From: Alphaproteobacteria bacterium
Lineage (GTDB): Bacteria; Pseudomonadota; Alphaproteobacteria; CAAGCB01; CAG-977
Direction of reading: 5' to 3'
Assembly: GCA_024413465.1 (NCBI GenBank)
Contig: JAKSVU010000005.1
Span: 39,888-103,887, forward strand
Length of the DNA: 64,000 bases
Program-made: the position numbers and the translations under genes
The notes under the pieces: generated by a model
What the model was told of the DNA's origin: nothing
The model's input: the letters and a program-made list of their open reading frames with translations, nothing else
Database searches by the model: none
Part shown: one piece after another, positions 34,016-44,114 of the stretch
Layout of the letters: every line of letters starts with the position of its first letter
Numbering within the stretch: the first letter of the stretch is position 1

Positions 34016-34558
34016 TTATCTGATAATTTTATTTTGAATTTCTTTAAATTCTGTTGTTCCTGAAACCCGCAACCATTCAAACAAAACCATTTCCGTTGAA
34101 ACAGGAATAATTCCCTCTGCTTGAAAACGGAACGTTGCCAAATTTTCATTTAAAGCCGTTCTGGTTGAACAAGCATCTTCAACAACAAAAACGTCATGTC
34201 CAGCCTGTTTTAATTCAACTGCAGTCTGTAAAACGCAAATATGTTTTTCAATTCCTGCAATAATAATTTGTTTTTTCCCAGAAACTGCTTGTTTAAAAGA
34301 TGGTTCCAACAAAGCAGACAGAGTAGTTTTACTGATAACTTGCGTATCAGCGGGTTGAACTTCACGCAAATCAATCATCGTTGGTCCCAAACCTTTGGGA
34401 TATTGTTCTGTAATAATGACTGGCATTTTTAAAATATCAGCTCCACGCAACAAAGCACAACAATTATCTATCACTTCTCTTGAATGATGCATAACAGGTA
34501 ACAATCGTTCTTGAACGTCTATAATCACTAAAACAGAATTTTCTCTTTCAATTAACAT
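34016..34558 (-). CDS. Isochorismatase-family hydrolase
   Basis: 180 residues from the ATG at 34558 (AAAGGGAAAATA upstream). The cysteine-hydrolase triad is visible: Asp in VIIDVQE, Lys in VISKTTLSALL, and nucleophilic Cys in IEKHICVLQTAVELKQ, with the YcaC-like ITEQYPKGLGPT loop. Members hydrolyse amides or other small substrates, and YcaC-type members have unknown substrates. It is cytoplasmic and monocistronic. Confidence 0.88.
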   Translation of the reverse strand: MLIERENSVLVIIDVQERLLPVMHHSREVIDNCCALLRGADILKMPVIITEQYPKGLGPTMIDLREVQPADTQVISKTTLSALLEPSFKQAVSGKKQIIIAGIEKHICVLQTAVELKQAGHDVFVVEDACSTRTALNENLATFRFQAEGIIPVSTEMVLFEWLRVSGTTEFKEIQNKIIR

Positions 34559-34689
34559 TATTTTCCCTTTCATTTGATAAAAATCATCATATTAAAATAA
34601 AAAAAAAGATAAAGTATTTATTCAAAATCTTGAAAAACAAAAAAAGTGTGCTAATTTTTCCCTAAATAAATTTTTAAGGTCCTAAAAAC

Positions 34690-34839
34690 ATGGAACAAAA
34701 AAAAGAAAAAAAAGAAGTCAGTTCTTATGACGTTAGCAGAAGAATAGCAGGAATTGCTGTAACAGTACTCATCCTTCTTGTTATCGTGATCATGTGGGTC
34801 CATGTTTTCTTTGACAAAGCCACCGTTTTCCCTGATTAA
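34690..34839 (+). CDS. 49-residue single-span membrane protein
   Basis: This short gene encodes a Lys/Glu-rich N-terminus (MEQKKEKKEVSSYDVSRR), one strong TM (IAGIAVTVLILLVIVIMWVHVFF, written here only as residues ~19-41) and a short tail ending TVFPD. An AAGG lies ten bases before the ATG. The positive N-terminus suggests N-in topology. It is not recognised as a known family. It sits between the isochorismatase-like gene and alaS, with its own 150-bp downstream gap. Confidence 0.6.
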   Translation: MEQKKEKKEVSSYDVSRRIAGIAVTVLILLVIVIMWVHVFFDKATVFPD

Positions 34840-34938
34840 TCTAAACTTAGAATTGTTCATCTACATATCTTTCTTTAAATTCTCAGAAGAATTATTCTCC
34901 GTTCCTCTCATAAATTTATAAAAATTTAAAGAAATTTG

Positions 34939-34967
34939 TTTATATCCCATTGGCAAAAGAGTATAAT
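34939..34967 (+). promoter_or_regulatory. Candidate alaS operon promoter
   Basis: TTTATA (34939-34944), 17 bases, TATAAT (34962-34967). The -10 is perfect, the -35 weak. The start of transcription would be near 34974, about 27 bases before alaS. Confidence 0.5.
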
Positions 34968-35000
34968 GCGTCAAATTTTTTAATATGAAGGCAAAATTTT

Positions 35001-37628
35001 ATGATGAAAACCAGTGAAATTCGTTCTACTTTTTTGAATTATTTCAAGAAACAAGGACACGAAATCGTTCAATCCAGTTCTCTCGTTCCACACAACGATC
35101 CAAGTTTAATGTTTACAAACTCTGGAATGGTGCAATTTAAAAACGTTTTTACAGGAATGGAAAAACGTCCTTACGTACGCGCTGCTTCTGACCAAAAATG
35201 CGTTCGTGCCGGTGGAAAACACAACGATTTAGATAACGTTGGATATACAGTTCGTCACCACACTTTCTTTGAAATGCTTGGAAACTGGAGTTTTGGTGAT
35301 TATTTCAAAGAAGACGCTATCAAATTTGCATGGGACGTTGTTACGAAAGAATTTGGTTTACCAAAAGAAAAATTAACGGCAACTGTTTATCATACAGATG
35401 ACGAAGCCTATAAATTATGGAAAAAAATTGCAGGTTTGCCAGATGAACGCATTATCCGTATTTCCACAAAAGATAATTTTTGGATGATGGGGGACACAGG
35501 TCCTTGTGGTCCTTGCAGTGAAATTTTCTATGACCATGGGGAACACATTCAAGGTGGCCCTCCAGGATCTCCTGACGAAGATGGTGACCGTTTCGTTGAA
35601 ATTTGGAACCTTGTCTTTATGCAAAACGAAATGTTTGCAGACGGTCGCTTAACTGACTTGCCTCATCCTTGTATTGACACAGGTATGGGGTTAGAAAGAA
35701 TGGCTGCCGTTTTGATGGGAACAAACGACAACTATGAAACAGATATTTTGAAAAGCTTGATTATGACAGCTGCTGCAACGGCAAACGTTGAACCTTATGG
35801 CGAATTCAAGATGTCATTGCGTATTATCGCAGATCACTTACGCTCATCCAGTTTCTTGATTGCTGACGGCGTATTGCCTTCAAATGAAGGACGTGGTTAC
35901 GTTTTGCGTCGTATTATGCGTCGTGCAATGCGTCATGCTCATTTGATGGGATGCCGTGAACCTTTGATGTATCAACTTGTTCCAGCTCTCGTTCGTTTGA
36001 TGGGTGAAGCTTTCCCTGAACTTGTTCGTGCTCAAGCATTGATTACAGAAACACTTAAATTGGAAGAAACCCGCTTCAAACAAACCCTTGATCGTGGTCT
36101 GAAGTTATTGGATGCTGAAGCCGGTCATTTGTCTGCAGGTGACAGCTTGTCTGGTGAAGTTGCTTTCAAATTATATGATACCTATGGCTTCCCATTGGAT
36201 TTAACACAAGATGCTTTGCGTTCTAAAAACATTGCTGTGAATACGGATGAATTTAACGCTGCTATGGAACGCCAAAAAGCTGAAGCTCGTAAGGCTTGGG
36301 CTGGTTCTGGCGAAACAGCAACAGATGCCGTTTGGTTTGATATCAAAGAAAAAACAGGTTCTACCGAATTTTTGGGTTATACTCAAAATGAAGCTGATTG
36401 TTCTGTCGTTGCCATCGTTGTTGATGGAAAACAAACAGATAAAGCAACAGCTGGTCAAACAGCATCTATTGTCTTGAACCAAACACCTTTCTATGGTGAA
36501 ATGGGTGGACAAACAGGTGATACAGGAACGTTGTCAAATAGCTCTTTCAAAATGACAGTTTCTGATTCACAGAAAAAATTATCTGCCTTAACCGTTCATA
36601 TCGGTAAAATTGAAGCAGGAGAAATTAAAGTTGGTGATAATTTAACAGCCAAAATTGATCTTGATCGTCGTCAAGCTATTGCTCGTCATCACTCTGTAAC
36701 ACACTTATTACAAGCAGCTTTGCGTAAAGTTTTAGGTGAACATGTAACTCAAAAAGGTTCTTCTGTTCACGCAGATGGTATGCGTTTTGACTTTTCACAA
36801 CCTCGTGCAATTACACCAGATGAATTGTTACAGGTTGAAAATGAAGTTAATAAAAACATTTTACGTAATTTACCTGTCATCACAACAATTTCTACGCCAG
36901 ATCAAGCTATTGCATTAGGTGCTATGGCTTTGTTTGGTGAAAAATACGGTGACGAAGTTCGTGTCGTTTCTATGGGAGATGACTTTATGAAAGTTTCCGT
37001 TGAATTGTGTGGTGGTACACACGTTTCCAGAATGGGTGACATCGGTTCTTTCCGTATTGTTTCTGAATCATCTCTGGCTGCAGGCGTTCGTCGTATCGAA
37101 GCTGTTGCAGGAATGGCAGCTTTGAACTATGCTCGTTCTCAATCAGAATTATTAGTCAAAGCCGCATCTACAATAAAAACGTCTCCTGCTGAATTGCCAG
37201 AACGTTTAGTTGCTATGAATGAAGATCGCAAAAAGGCAGATCGTGAAATTTCTGATTTACGCAAAAAATTAGCAACAGGTGGCGAAAAAGCAACAGCTGA
37301 CGTCAAAGAAATAAATGGCATTAAATTTGTTGGTAAAATTTTATCTGATATTCCTGCAAAAGAACTCAAAGGCATGGCAGATGAAATGAAAAAAGAACTT
37401 GGCTCTGGTGTCGTTGGTCTTGTTTGCGAAACAGAAGGAAAACTTTCTATCGTTGCTGGTGTGACCGAAGATTTAACATCAAAAATTTCAGCTGTTGATC
37501 TTGTCAAAGCTGCAAGTGCTGCAACAGATGGAAAAGGTGGCGGTGGACGTCCTGATATGGCTCAAGCAGGTGGATCAAACTTATCTAAAAAAGCTGACGC
37601 TATAAAGGCTATGGAACAATGTCTATAA
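35001..37628 (+). CDS. alaS: Alanyl-tRNA synthetase
   Basis: 875 residues, full length. The class II catalytic core has [32 protein letters not shown] and [12 protein letters not shown]. The editing domain has [12 protein letters not shown] (HxxxH) and CGGTHVS. The C-terminal oligomerisation/DHHA1-like domain ends [13 protein letters not shown]. It charges tRNA-Ala in the cytoplasm. A second ATG one codon downstream is also possible. It heads a long plus-strand cluster and overlaps alr by ten bases, pairing alanine use with D-alanine supply. Confidence 0.98.
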   Translation: MMKTSEIRSTFLNYFKKQGHEIVQSSSLVPHNDPSLMFTNSGMVQFKNVFTGMEKRPYVRAASDQKCVRAGGKHNDLDNVGYTVRHHTFFEMLGNWSFGDYFKEDAIKFAWDVVTKEFGLPKEKLTATVYHTDDEAYKLWKKIAGLPDERIIRISTKDNFWMMGDTGPCGPCSEIFYDHGEHIQGGPPGSPDEDGDRFVEIWNLVFMQNEMFADGRLTDLPHPCIDTGMGLERMAAVLMGTNDNYETDILKSLIMTAAATANVEPYGEFKMSLRIIADHLRSSSFLIADGVLPSNEGRGYVLRRIMRRAMRHAHLMGCREPLMYQLVPALVRLMGEAFPELVRAQALITETLKLEETRFKQTLDRGLKLLDAEAGHLSAGDSLSGEVAFKLYDTYGFPLDLTQDALRSKNIAVNTDEFNAAMERQKAEARKAWAGSGETATDAVWFDIKEKTGSTEFLGYTQNEADCSVVAIVVDGKQTDKATAGQTASIVLNQTPFYGEMGGQTGDTGTLSNSSFKMTVSDSQKKLSALTVHIGKIEAGEIKVGDNLTAKIDLDRRQAIARHHSVTHLLQAALRKVLGEHVTQKGSSVHADGMRFDFSQPRAITPDELLQVENEVNKNILRNLPVITTISTPDQAIALGAMALFGEKYGDEVRVVSMGDDFMKVSVELCGGTHVSRMGDIGSFRIVSESSLAAGVRRIEAVAGMAALNYARSQSELLVKAASTIKTSPAELPERLVAMNEDRKKADREISDLRKKLATGGEKATADVKEINGIKFVGKILSDIPAKELKGMADEMKKELGSGVVGLVCETEGKLSIVAGVTEDLTSKISAVDLVKAASAATDGKGGGGRPDMAQAGGSNLSKKADAIKAMEQCL

Positions 37629-38710
37629 CCCCTAATTCTGCCGGTGCATTTTTGACCATCAATTTGCGTCAAATTGCTGAAAATTGGAAAGAAGCTCAAA
37701 AAAGGGTTTCTCCTGCTTTCACTGGCGCTGTTTTAAAAACGAATGCATATGGACTTGGGTCAAAAAAGATAGCTTCTGCTTTATACAAAGCAGGATGTCG
37801 TCATTTTTTTACTGCATATATTCATGAAGCTATAGATATTCGTTCTGTTGCTCCAGATGCTGAAATTTATACTTTACATGGTATTTTTCCTCGTACAGAA
37901 CTTGATTTCTTTAATGGTGAAATTACACCTGTTTTAGCAACACTAGAACAAGTTGAATATTGGAACCATTTAGGAGATAAAGAAAATAAAAAGTACGCTT
38001 GTGCTTTACACCTTGATACGGGAATGACACGTCTTGGCTTAACTCAAGAAAATATTGACTTCATTATTTCTCATTCAAATCAATTTTCACATTTAGATGT
38101 TCGTTTGGTGATAAGTCATTTGGCTTGTGGTGATGAATTACAAAATCCGAAATCAGAAAAACAATTAGCTCTATTTAAACAAAAAGTAGCACAGCTAAGA
38201 AAAATTTTTGGGCAATTTAAATGTAGTTTATCGGCGACAGATGGATCTCGATTAGAAAACAACGAATTTTATTGTGATTTAATCCGCTATGGTGTTGGTC
38301 TATATGATCATGCGATTTCATTAGATGCAAAAATTTTACAAATTCAAACAGCTCATCCAGGACAAACTGTCGGTTATGGGGCAACATACAAAATTGAAAA
38401 AGAAACAAAAATTGCAACCTTAGCGATTGGTTATGGAGACGGCTATCCTAGAACACTAGGAAATAAAGGATTTGTTTATATCGCAGGATATAAATGTCCT
38501 ATCATTGGAAAAATTTCAATGGATCTAACAACTGTTGATGTAAGTGAAATTCCAGAAGATATTTTAAAAACAACACCTACTGCTGAAATTTTTGGAGAAC
38601 ATTTATCTATTTTTGATGTTGCCAAATCTGCAGGAACTATTCACTATGAATTGCTGACAAATTTATCTAACAGATATTATCGTATTTATGAAGGAGACGA
38701 AGAAGTATGA
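37619..38710 (+). CDS. alr: Alanine racemase
   Basis: 363 residues. The PLP-binding Lys lies in [11 protein letters not shown] (about residue 40). The barrel region has [11 protein letters not shown]. The second catalytic base, Tyr, is expected in [10 protein letters not shown], followed by [10 protein letters not shown] and [12 protein letters not shown]. It converts L-alanine to D-alanine for peptidoglycan. The start ATG lies within the last codons of alaS, so translation is probably coupled, and it overlaps mlaE by four bases. Confidence 0.96.
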   Translation: MSITPNSAGAFLTINLRQIAENWKEAQKRVSPAFTGAVLKTNAYGLGSKKIASALYKAGCRHFFTAYIHEAIDIRSVAPDAEIYTLHGIFPRTELDFFNGEITPVLATLEQVEYWNHLGDKENKKYACALHLDTGMTRLGLTQENIDFIISHSNQFSHLDVRLVISHLACGDELQNPKSEKQLALFKQKVAQLRKIFGQFKCSLSATDGSRLENNEFYCDLIRYGVGLYDHAISLDAKILQIQTAHPGQTVGYGATYKIEKETKIATLAIGYGDGYPRTLGNKGFVYIAGYKCPIIGKISMDLTTVDVSEIPEDILKTTPTAEIFGEHLSIFDVAKSAGTIHYELLTNLSNRYYRIYEGDEEV

Positions 38711-39477
38711 TTTTTGCTTCAACAGGTCGCGTAACACTTAAGTTTTTGCGTTCCACAGGTGAACTTGCTCTGTTTATGACAAAAACTTTATCTCACTGCG
38801 TAAAACCTCCTTTTTACTTCAAGTCATTATTGAACCAAATGATTGAAATCGGGTTTTATTCACTACCTGTTGTTGCTTTAACGACTTTATTTTCAGGAAT
38901 GGTAATTGCTTTACAAAGCTATTCCGGTCTTTCTTCTTTTTCAAGCGAAGGAGTTGTCGCTTCCGTCGTTGAATTGACAATTACACGTGAATTAGGTCCT
39001 GTATTGGCAGCGTTAATGGTTGCTGGTCGTGTTGGTGCTCGTATGGCTGCCGAAATTGGAACAATGCGCGTAACTGAACAAATCGATGCTTTAACGACGT
39101 TATCGACTAATCCTTACAAATACTTGATTGTTCCTCGTGTATTAGCAGGAATATTCATGTTACCCGTTCTTGTTTTAATTGGGGATATTATTGGCATCTT
39201 TGGCGGTTATCTTATCAGTATTTATAAACTCGATTTCAACAGTGCAAATTACTTACGCAACACTTGGAATTTTTTGCGTTCCATTGATATTTACTCAGGT
39301 ATGACAAAAGCTAGCGTTTTTGGGTTCATCGTCACAATGTTAGGATGTTATAACGGATACCATTCTCGTGGTGGAGCTGAAGGTGTTGGTTCTGCAACAA
39401 CAAATGCAGTAGTAGCATCTTCCATCTTGATATTAGTTTCAAATTACTGGCTCACAGAACTCTTTTTTGCAAGGTAA
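38707..39477 (+). CDS. mlaE: MlaE-type lipid ABC permease
   Basis: 256 residues. The polytopic protein has the family signature ELGPVLAALMVAGRVGARMAAEIGTMRVTEQIDAL and later FGFIVTMLGCYNGYHSRGGAEGVG. With MlaF it powers phospholipid traffic between inner membrane and the periplasmic MlaD/MCE ring. It is followed six bases later by mlaF. The MlaD-like genes lie far away, at 61961-62857. Confidence 0.95.
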   Translation: MIFASTGRVTLKFLRSTGELALFMTKTLSHCVKPPFYFKSLLNQMIEIGFYSLPVVALTTLFSGMVIALQSYSGLSSFSSEGVVASVVELTITRELGPVLAALMVAGRVGARMAAEIGTMRVTEQIDALTTLSTNPYKYLIVPRVLAGIFMLPVLVLIGDIIGIFGGYLISIYKLDFNSANYLRNTWNFLRSIDIYSGMTKASVFGFIVTMLGCYNGYHSRGGAEGVGSATTNAVVASSILILVSNYWLTELFFAR

Positions 39478-39483
39478 ATCAAA

Positions 39484-40254
39484 ATGACTGAATTTAAAGT
39501 TGAAATGACGAACGTCAAAAAAGCATTCGGCCCTAAAAAAGTATTAGATAGGGTTGATTTATCTGTCAAAAAAGGAGAATCTCTTGTTATTATTGGTGGC
39601 TCTGGAACAGGAAAATCTGTCACCATCAAATGTATTCAAGGTTTACTCGTTCCTGATTCTGGTTCAATTAAAGTTGATGGCACAGAAATTGTTGGCATGA
39701 GCGAACGACAATTAGAACAAATCAATCAAAAAACAAGTATGCTCTTTCAGGGAGCTGCGCTGTTTGACAGCTTGAATATTTGGGAAAACGTTGCCTTCGG
39801 TTTAGTCGAAGGTAAAAAAATGAAAAAATCTGAAGCAAAAGAAATTGCTATTGAAAAACTTCGTCAAGTTGGTTTAACGCCTGACGTTGCAAATTTATAT
39901 CCAGATGAAGTTTCCGGTGGGATGAAAAAAAGAATAGGTTTAGCTCGTGCCATCGCAACCAATCCGGAATTGATTTTCTTTGATGAACCAACAACAGGTC
40001 TTGATCCCATTATGTCAGACGTCATCAATAATTTAATTCGAGATTGCGTAACAAATCTTGGTGCAACGGCTATTACAATCACTCATGACATGAGCTCTGT
40101 TCGTAAAATAGCAGATCGTGTTGCCATGCTTTACAAGGGAAAAATCATTTGGCAAGGTTCAGTTGCAGAAATCAATTCAACCGATAACCCTTACATTCAG
40201 CAATTTGTAAACGGACGCGCTGAAGGTCCTATTCAAATGGAAATAAAAAGTTGA
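39484..40254 (+). CDS. mlaF: MlaF-type lipid ABC ATPase
   Basis: 256 residues. Walker A GGSGTGKSV, signature VSGGMKKRIGLARA, Walker B LIFFDEPTTGLDP and switch His TITHDM are all intact. GMKKR after the signature is typical for MlaF/Mkl ATPases. It couples ATP hydrolysis to the MlaE permease on the cytoplasmic face. Its TGA overlaps the TTG start of radA. Confidence 0.95.
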   Translation: MTEFKVEMTNVKKAFGPKKVLDRVDLSVKKGESLVIIGGSGTGKSVTIKCIQGLLVPDSGSIKVDGTEIVGMSERQLEQINQKTSMLFQGAALFDSLNIWENVAFGLVEGKKMKKSEAKEIAIEKLRQVGLTPDVANLYPDEVSGGMKKRIGLARAIATNPELIFFDEPTTGLDPIMSDVINNLIRDCVTNLGATAITITHDMSSVRKIADRVAMLYKGKIIWQGSVAEINSTDNPYIQQFVNGRAEGPIQMEIKS

Positions 40255-41657
40255 AAAAAACAAGTCAATTCGTTTGTCAAAATTGTGGAGCTGTTTCTCA
40301 CCGCTGGTCTGGGAAATGCGAAGCTTGTGGTTCATGGAATACAATTATTGAAGAAGAAACTCAACAAGCCTTACCGCAATCTACTGGTGGTAAAGGTGGC
40401 AGACAAATTACTTTTTCATCTCTCGACGGCGTTCCTGAAACGTCATTTCGTTTAAAATCTGGCATCTCTGAACTTGACCGCGTTTGTGGTGGTGGTTTAA
40501 TTGCCGGCTCTGTTTTACTGATTGGCGGAGACCCTGGAATTGGAAAATCAACTCTTTTACTTCAACTGACTGCAGCTTTATCAAAAGTCGCAAATCAAAA
40601 TGGGGCTCCTGTTCGTTGCGTTTATATTTCAGGTGAAGAATCTGTTGATCAAGTTCGCTTGCGTGCTTCCCGTCTTGGCGTAGCAAAATCAAACGTTGAA
40701 CTCGCCAGTGCCATGAACGTGCGTGATATAGTTGCTACACTTGATACTGGCGACGCTCCAGACGTCGTTATTATTGACTCTATTCAGACAATGTTCATTG
40801 ATACGATTGAAAGTGCCCCTGGCACAGTCAGTCAGGTCCGTGCCTGCGGAAACGAACTTATTCGCCTTGCAAAAAGACGCGGTTTTGCAATTTTCTTAGT
40901 TGGACACGTCACAAAAGATGGCTCACTTGCTGGTCCTCGTGTGCTAGAACACATGGTTGATGCCGTTTTATACTTTGAAGGAGACCGAGGACACCACTTC
41001 CGCATTCTTCGTTCAGTCAAAAACAGATTTGGGGCAACAGATGAAATCGGTGTTTTTGAAATGACAGAAAAAGGATTGGTTGAAGTTCCAAATCCATCGG
41101 CCCTCTTTTTAGCAGAAAGGCGTGGAAATATTTCAGGCAGTTGCGTTTATTCAGGAATTGAAGGCTCTCGTCCTTTACTGGTTGAAATTCAAGCCCTCGT
41201 TGCACCTGGTGGTGCATCACCAAGACGCTCTGTTGTTGGATGGGATTCTTCCCGTTTAAATATGGTTTTAGCTGTTCTTGAAGCCCGTTGTGGAATACCT
41301 TTTTCTGGAAAAGACGTTTTTTTAAACGTTGCTGGTGGAATAAAAATTACGGAACCTGCTGCTGATTTAGCTGTCGCTGCTGCTTTATTATCCAGCACTT
41401 CCAATATTCCTGTTCCTGCAGATGCCGTCATCTTTGGTGAAATTGGTTTATCAGGTGAAGTGCGTGCCGTTCCTCAACCAGATTTAAGATTAAAAGAAGC
41501 TCACAAAATGGGTTTTACACGAGCTTTTGCTCCACCCAAAAATGTTAATAAAAAATCAATAAAAACAGACGATAATCTTTTCAAAACAACCGAAATCGGA
41601 CATTTAAAAACTTTAGTAGGTATGTTTGGATTACAGGAGAATAATTCAAATGGATAG
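40251..41657 (+). CDS. radA: DNA repair protein RadA
   Basis: 468 residues, starting at a TTG that overlaps the mlaF stop. The C4 zinc finger CQNCGAVSHRWSGKCEACGSW opens the protein. The RecA-like core has Walker A GDPGIGKSTL and the RadA-specific KNRFG motif. A C-terminal Lon-like domain (VVGWDSSRLNMVLAVLEARCG... NVAGGIKITEPAADLAVAAALLSS) completes it. It is a DnaB-like helicase acting in recombination branch migration. Confidence 0.97.
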   Translation: MKKTSQFVCQNCGAVSHRWSGKCEACGSWNTIIEEETQQALPQSTGGKGGRQITFSSLDGVPETSFRLKSGISELDRVCGGGLIAGSVLLIGGDPGIGKSTLLLQLTAALSKVANQNGAPVRCVYISGEESVDQVRLRASRLGVAKSNVELASAMNVRDIVATLDTGDAPDVVIIDSIQTMFIDTIESAPGTVSQVRACGNELIRLAKRRGFAIFLVGHVTKDGSLAGPRVLEHMVDAVLYFEGDRGHHFRILRSVKNRFGATDEIGVFEMTEKGLVEVPNPSALFLAERRGNISGSCVYSGIEGSRPLLVEIQALVAPGGASPRRSVVGWDSSRLNMVLAVLEARCGIPFSGKDVFLNVAGGIKITEPAADLAVAAALLSSTSNIPVPADAVIFGEIGLSGEVRAVPQPDLRLKEAHKMGFTRAFAPPKNVNKKSIKTDDNLFKTTEIGHLKTLVGMFGLQENNSNG

Positions 41658-42543
41658 TATTTGCGGAATAGACTTTTTTATCGTTTTTACCTTACTTATT
41701 TCTGCATTGTTATCTACAACGCGTGGTTTTGCCTCTGAAATGTTGGGATTAGGTGCTTGGTTTGTCGCAACGACACTTGGCGTTTATTTAATGCCTGTCC
41801 TTGAACCTGTTTCATCCAAATATATTTCAAATCCTATTATTTCAAATTTGGCCTCTTGCATTATTTCAACCATTTTAATTTTATCCGTTTTAACAATTGT
41901 TTTTAATCATTTAACAGAAAAAATAAAAAGAAGCTGTTTGAATAAAATTGATCACGTTCTTGGACTTTTATTCGGACTTCTTCGTGGTTTAGTTATTTTA
42001 GTTCTCATTTATTTCTTCGTAATGACATTAGCTCCAAAATCTTTGGAACAATTCGAAAAAGAAAGCAAATTATTCGTTTATCTCGAAAAAGTAACAGATA
42101 ACGTTAAGGAACAATTGCCTGAATCATTATTTGATAATCCAACGAAAAAACTGGATGAACAAGACAAATTAGATGCTTTGATCAAATTACTGAATCAGAA
42201 AAAAGAATTAAAAGAAAAAGATGAAGATAAAAAGGACGTAAAGAAAAAAGAAGCCAAAAAAACTTCTAAAAAAGATAAATCAAAAAAACAAAAAAAGAAG
42301 AAGAAAACAACTGAAGATTTGCTGATGGAAGAAATAGAAGCAATAGAAAAAATTGCTCTTGAAAATCAAAATATCGAAGATCGTCCTGCCGATTCAATCA
42401 AAGCAGGTATTGTAAAAACAGCTGAAGATTTATTTGAAACGCTAAATGCTCCTAAAGTTGAAAATCCTAAAAAGAAAAAGAAAGGATATGACGATACAGA
42501 ACGGAATCAGCTTGATAAGTTATTTTTAGAAAACGTGGATTAA
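41650..42543 (+). CDS. CvpA-family membrane protein with Lys-rich tail
   Basis: 297 residues from the ATG at 41650 (AGGAGAATAATTCAA upstream), overlapping radA by eight bases. Four TMs in residues ~8-140 with the CvpA features STTRGFASEMLGLGAWFVA and LGLLFGLLRGLVIL. Instead of the usual short tail there are about 140 residues of Lys/Glu/Asp-rich sequence (DKKDVKKKEAKKTSKKD), probably a cytoplasmic coiled or disordered region. The CvpA role is linked to envelope stress and colicin V export, not fully understood. Confidence 0.85.
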   Translation: MDSICGIDFFIVFTLLISALLSTTRGFASEMLGLGAWFVATTLGVYLMPVLEPVSSKYISNPIISNLASCIISTILILSVLTIVFNHLTEKIKRSCLNKIDHVLGLLFGLLRGLVILVLIYFFVMTLAPKSLEQFEKESKLFVYLEKVTDNVKEQLPESLFDNPTKKLDEQDKLDALIKLLNQKKELKEKDEDKKDVKKKEAKKTSKKDKSKKQKKKKKTTEDLLMEEIEAIEKIALENQNIEDRPADSIKAGIVKTAEDLFETLNAPKVENPKKKKKGYDDTERNQLDKLFLENVD

Positions 42544-42546
42544 AAA

Positions 42547-43149
42547 ATGATACTCGCCATTGATTGTGCTCATCAAAATTGTTCCGTTGCCTTAACTGAC
42601 TCAGGAAAAGTTATTCAAGAACTTTCCGTTGAAATGGAACGTGGACAAGCTGAAAATTTAATAAATATGGTTTCAAAAATAATGGCAAATCATTCTTTTG
42701 ATGAATTAGATTGTATTGCCGTTTCTACAGGACCAGGATCCTTTACAGGAGTTCGTATCGGGTTAGCCACTGCCAATGGATTAGCAATGACTGCCCATAA
42801 ACCAATGGTAGGAGTTTCTTTGCTAGATTTACTAGCTTTTCAAAATCCAAAAGGAAAAATTGGCGTCGTCTTAGAAACAAAACGTGAAGATTACTATGTC
42901 CAATTATTTGAAAACGGCAAATCCATCGGTGAGGGAATGGTTGCTTTGGCAGATGATTTGAAACAATATACCGACTTTACTTTTATCGGAAATGGAACGG
43001 AAAGATTATCAACGGAAACAAATTTGAAAACTAAATATGTTTCTATGCCAACTGCGACATATATTGCCTTATATGCAGAAAAACAAACGCCTAGTTTTTC
43101 CAATCCTCCTCCCTTGTATTTACGCCCAGCAGATGTAACAGTGAAATAA
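42547..43149 (+). CDS. tsaB: tRNA threonylcarbamoyladenosine protein TsaB
   Basis: 200 residues. LAIDCAHQNCSVAL at the N-terminus and VSTGPGSFTGVRIGLATANGLAM are diagnostic of TsaB. It is an ASKHA-fold partner of TsaD in t6A37 synthesis on ANN-reading tRNAs. It is followed one base later by rimI, the usual arrangement. The end YLRPADVTVK is also typical. Confidence 0.95.
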   Translation: MILAIDCAHQNCSVALTDSGKVIQELSVEMERGQAENLINMVSKIMANHSFDELDCIAVSTGPGSFTGVRIGLATANGLAMTAHKPMVGVSLLDLLAFQNPKGKIGVVLETKREDYYVQLFENGKSIGEGMVALADDLKQYTDFTFIGNGTERLSTETNLKTKYVSMPTATYIALYAEKQTPSFSNPPPLYLRPADVTVK

Positions 43150-43150
43150 G

Positions 43151-43609
43151 ATGACTGATATCGTAATTTGTGGTGCAGAATGGTCTGAAACGTATGCGAC
43201 ACTTCATCATTCCTGTTTTACAAAAGCATGGAATGAATCAATGATGCGTCAAACTTTACTTTTGCCAGGTTCTATTGGTTTTATTGCATTTGAAAATGAA
43301 ATTCCTGTTGGTTTACTCATTTTCGCATTTAGCATTGACGCTGATATTGTAACATTTGGAATTATACCGGAATATCGTGGTAAACATATTTCTGATACGT
43401 TGATGAAAAATGCACTTGATTATTTAAAGCAACAAGGCATTGAAAATGTTTTTTTAGAAGTAGCCGTCAACAATCCTCATGCCATAGACGTTTATCAAAG
43501 AACAGGTTTCGAAACCGTAGGAAAACGCCCTAATTATTATGTGCATGGAACTGAAAAAATTGATGCTTTAATTATGAAAAAAGAATTGAATCATGTCGAA
43601 GTTTTATGA
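43151..43609 (+). CDS. rimI: Ribosomal-protein N-acetyltransferase RimI-like
   Basis: 152 residues, GNAT fold. FGIIPEYRGKHISDTLMKNALDYL contains the acetyl-CoA pyrophosphate-binding pattern, and FLEVAVNNPHAIDVYQRTGFETVGKRPNYY matches RimI. It likely acetylates the N-terminus of S18 or other proteins. It overlaps the next gene by 17 bases. Confidence 0.92.
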   Translation: MTDIVICGAEWSETYATLHHSCFTKAWNESMMRQTLLLPGSIGFIAFENEIPVGLLIFAFSIDADIVTFGIIPEYRGKHISDTLMKNALDYLKQQGIENVFLEVAVNNPHAIDVYQRTGFETVGKRPNYYVHGTEKIDALIMKKELNHVEVL

Positions 43610-44093
43610 AACTCCCATTGGTCAAGACCTTTATAAAAAAATAAACCTATCAAAAGCAGATTTGATTATTTCAAATGATTCAACTTTTGAAAATCGACTT
43701 GATTTGATGTTTAATTTTTCATCACTGCCCCCACATTCATTTCAAAATATAATTTTAATTCACGCTTTAGAATACGTCCCTTTTCCAGAACAATTTATAA
43801 AAACGATTAGTTTATTAGTAAAACCAGAAGGGTGCGTTACTTGTTATACACCTTTAAAGCGTTTTAACGGATTACCAACTTTTTCACCTTATACAAAAAA
43901 ACAAGTTCGCATCTTATTTGAACAATTTTATTTCAATGTTTTTAAACAAAAAAATTTATCTTTGGAAACGAAATTAAATCTCTTTCCTATTCCAAGTTTT
44001 ATTGAAACCTGTGGGAAAAAAATCAATCTTGTCACACAATTTCAACCTCAACCTTTAAATAAAAACTTTGCTTTTACACTCAAAAAAAGTTAA
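43593..44093 (+). CDS. Shortened methyltransferase-like protein
   Basis: 166 residues. FYETPIGQDLYKKI, ILIHALEYVPFPEQFIKTISLLVKPEGCVTCYTPLKRFNGLPTFSPYTKKQVRILFEQFYF align by memory with the alphaproteobacterial class I methyltransferase found here, which is about 230-250 residues. The segment that should hold the glycine-rich SAM motif I (after GQDLYKKI) is replaced by a short LSKADLIISNDSTFENRLDLMFN stretch without GxGxG. It is therefore probably unable to bind SAM in the usual way. It may be a relic or a non-catalytic partner. Confidence 0.65.
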   Translation: MSKFYETPIGQDLYKKINLSKADLIISNDSTFENRLDLMFNFSSLPPHSFQNIILIHALEYVPFPEQFIKTISLLVKPEGCVTCYTPLKRFNGLPTFSPYTKKQVRILFEQFYFNVFKQKNLSLETKLNLFPIPSFIETCGKKINLVTQFQPQPLNKNFAFTLKKS

Positions 44094-44114
44094 AAGTATT
44101 ATTGAAGGTTTGAA

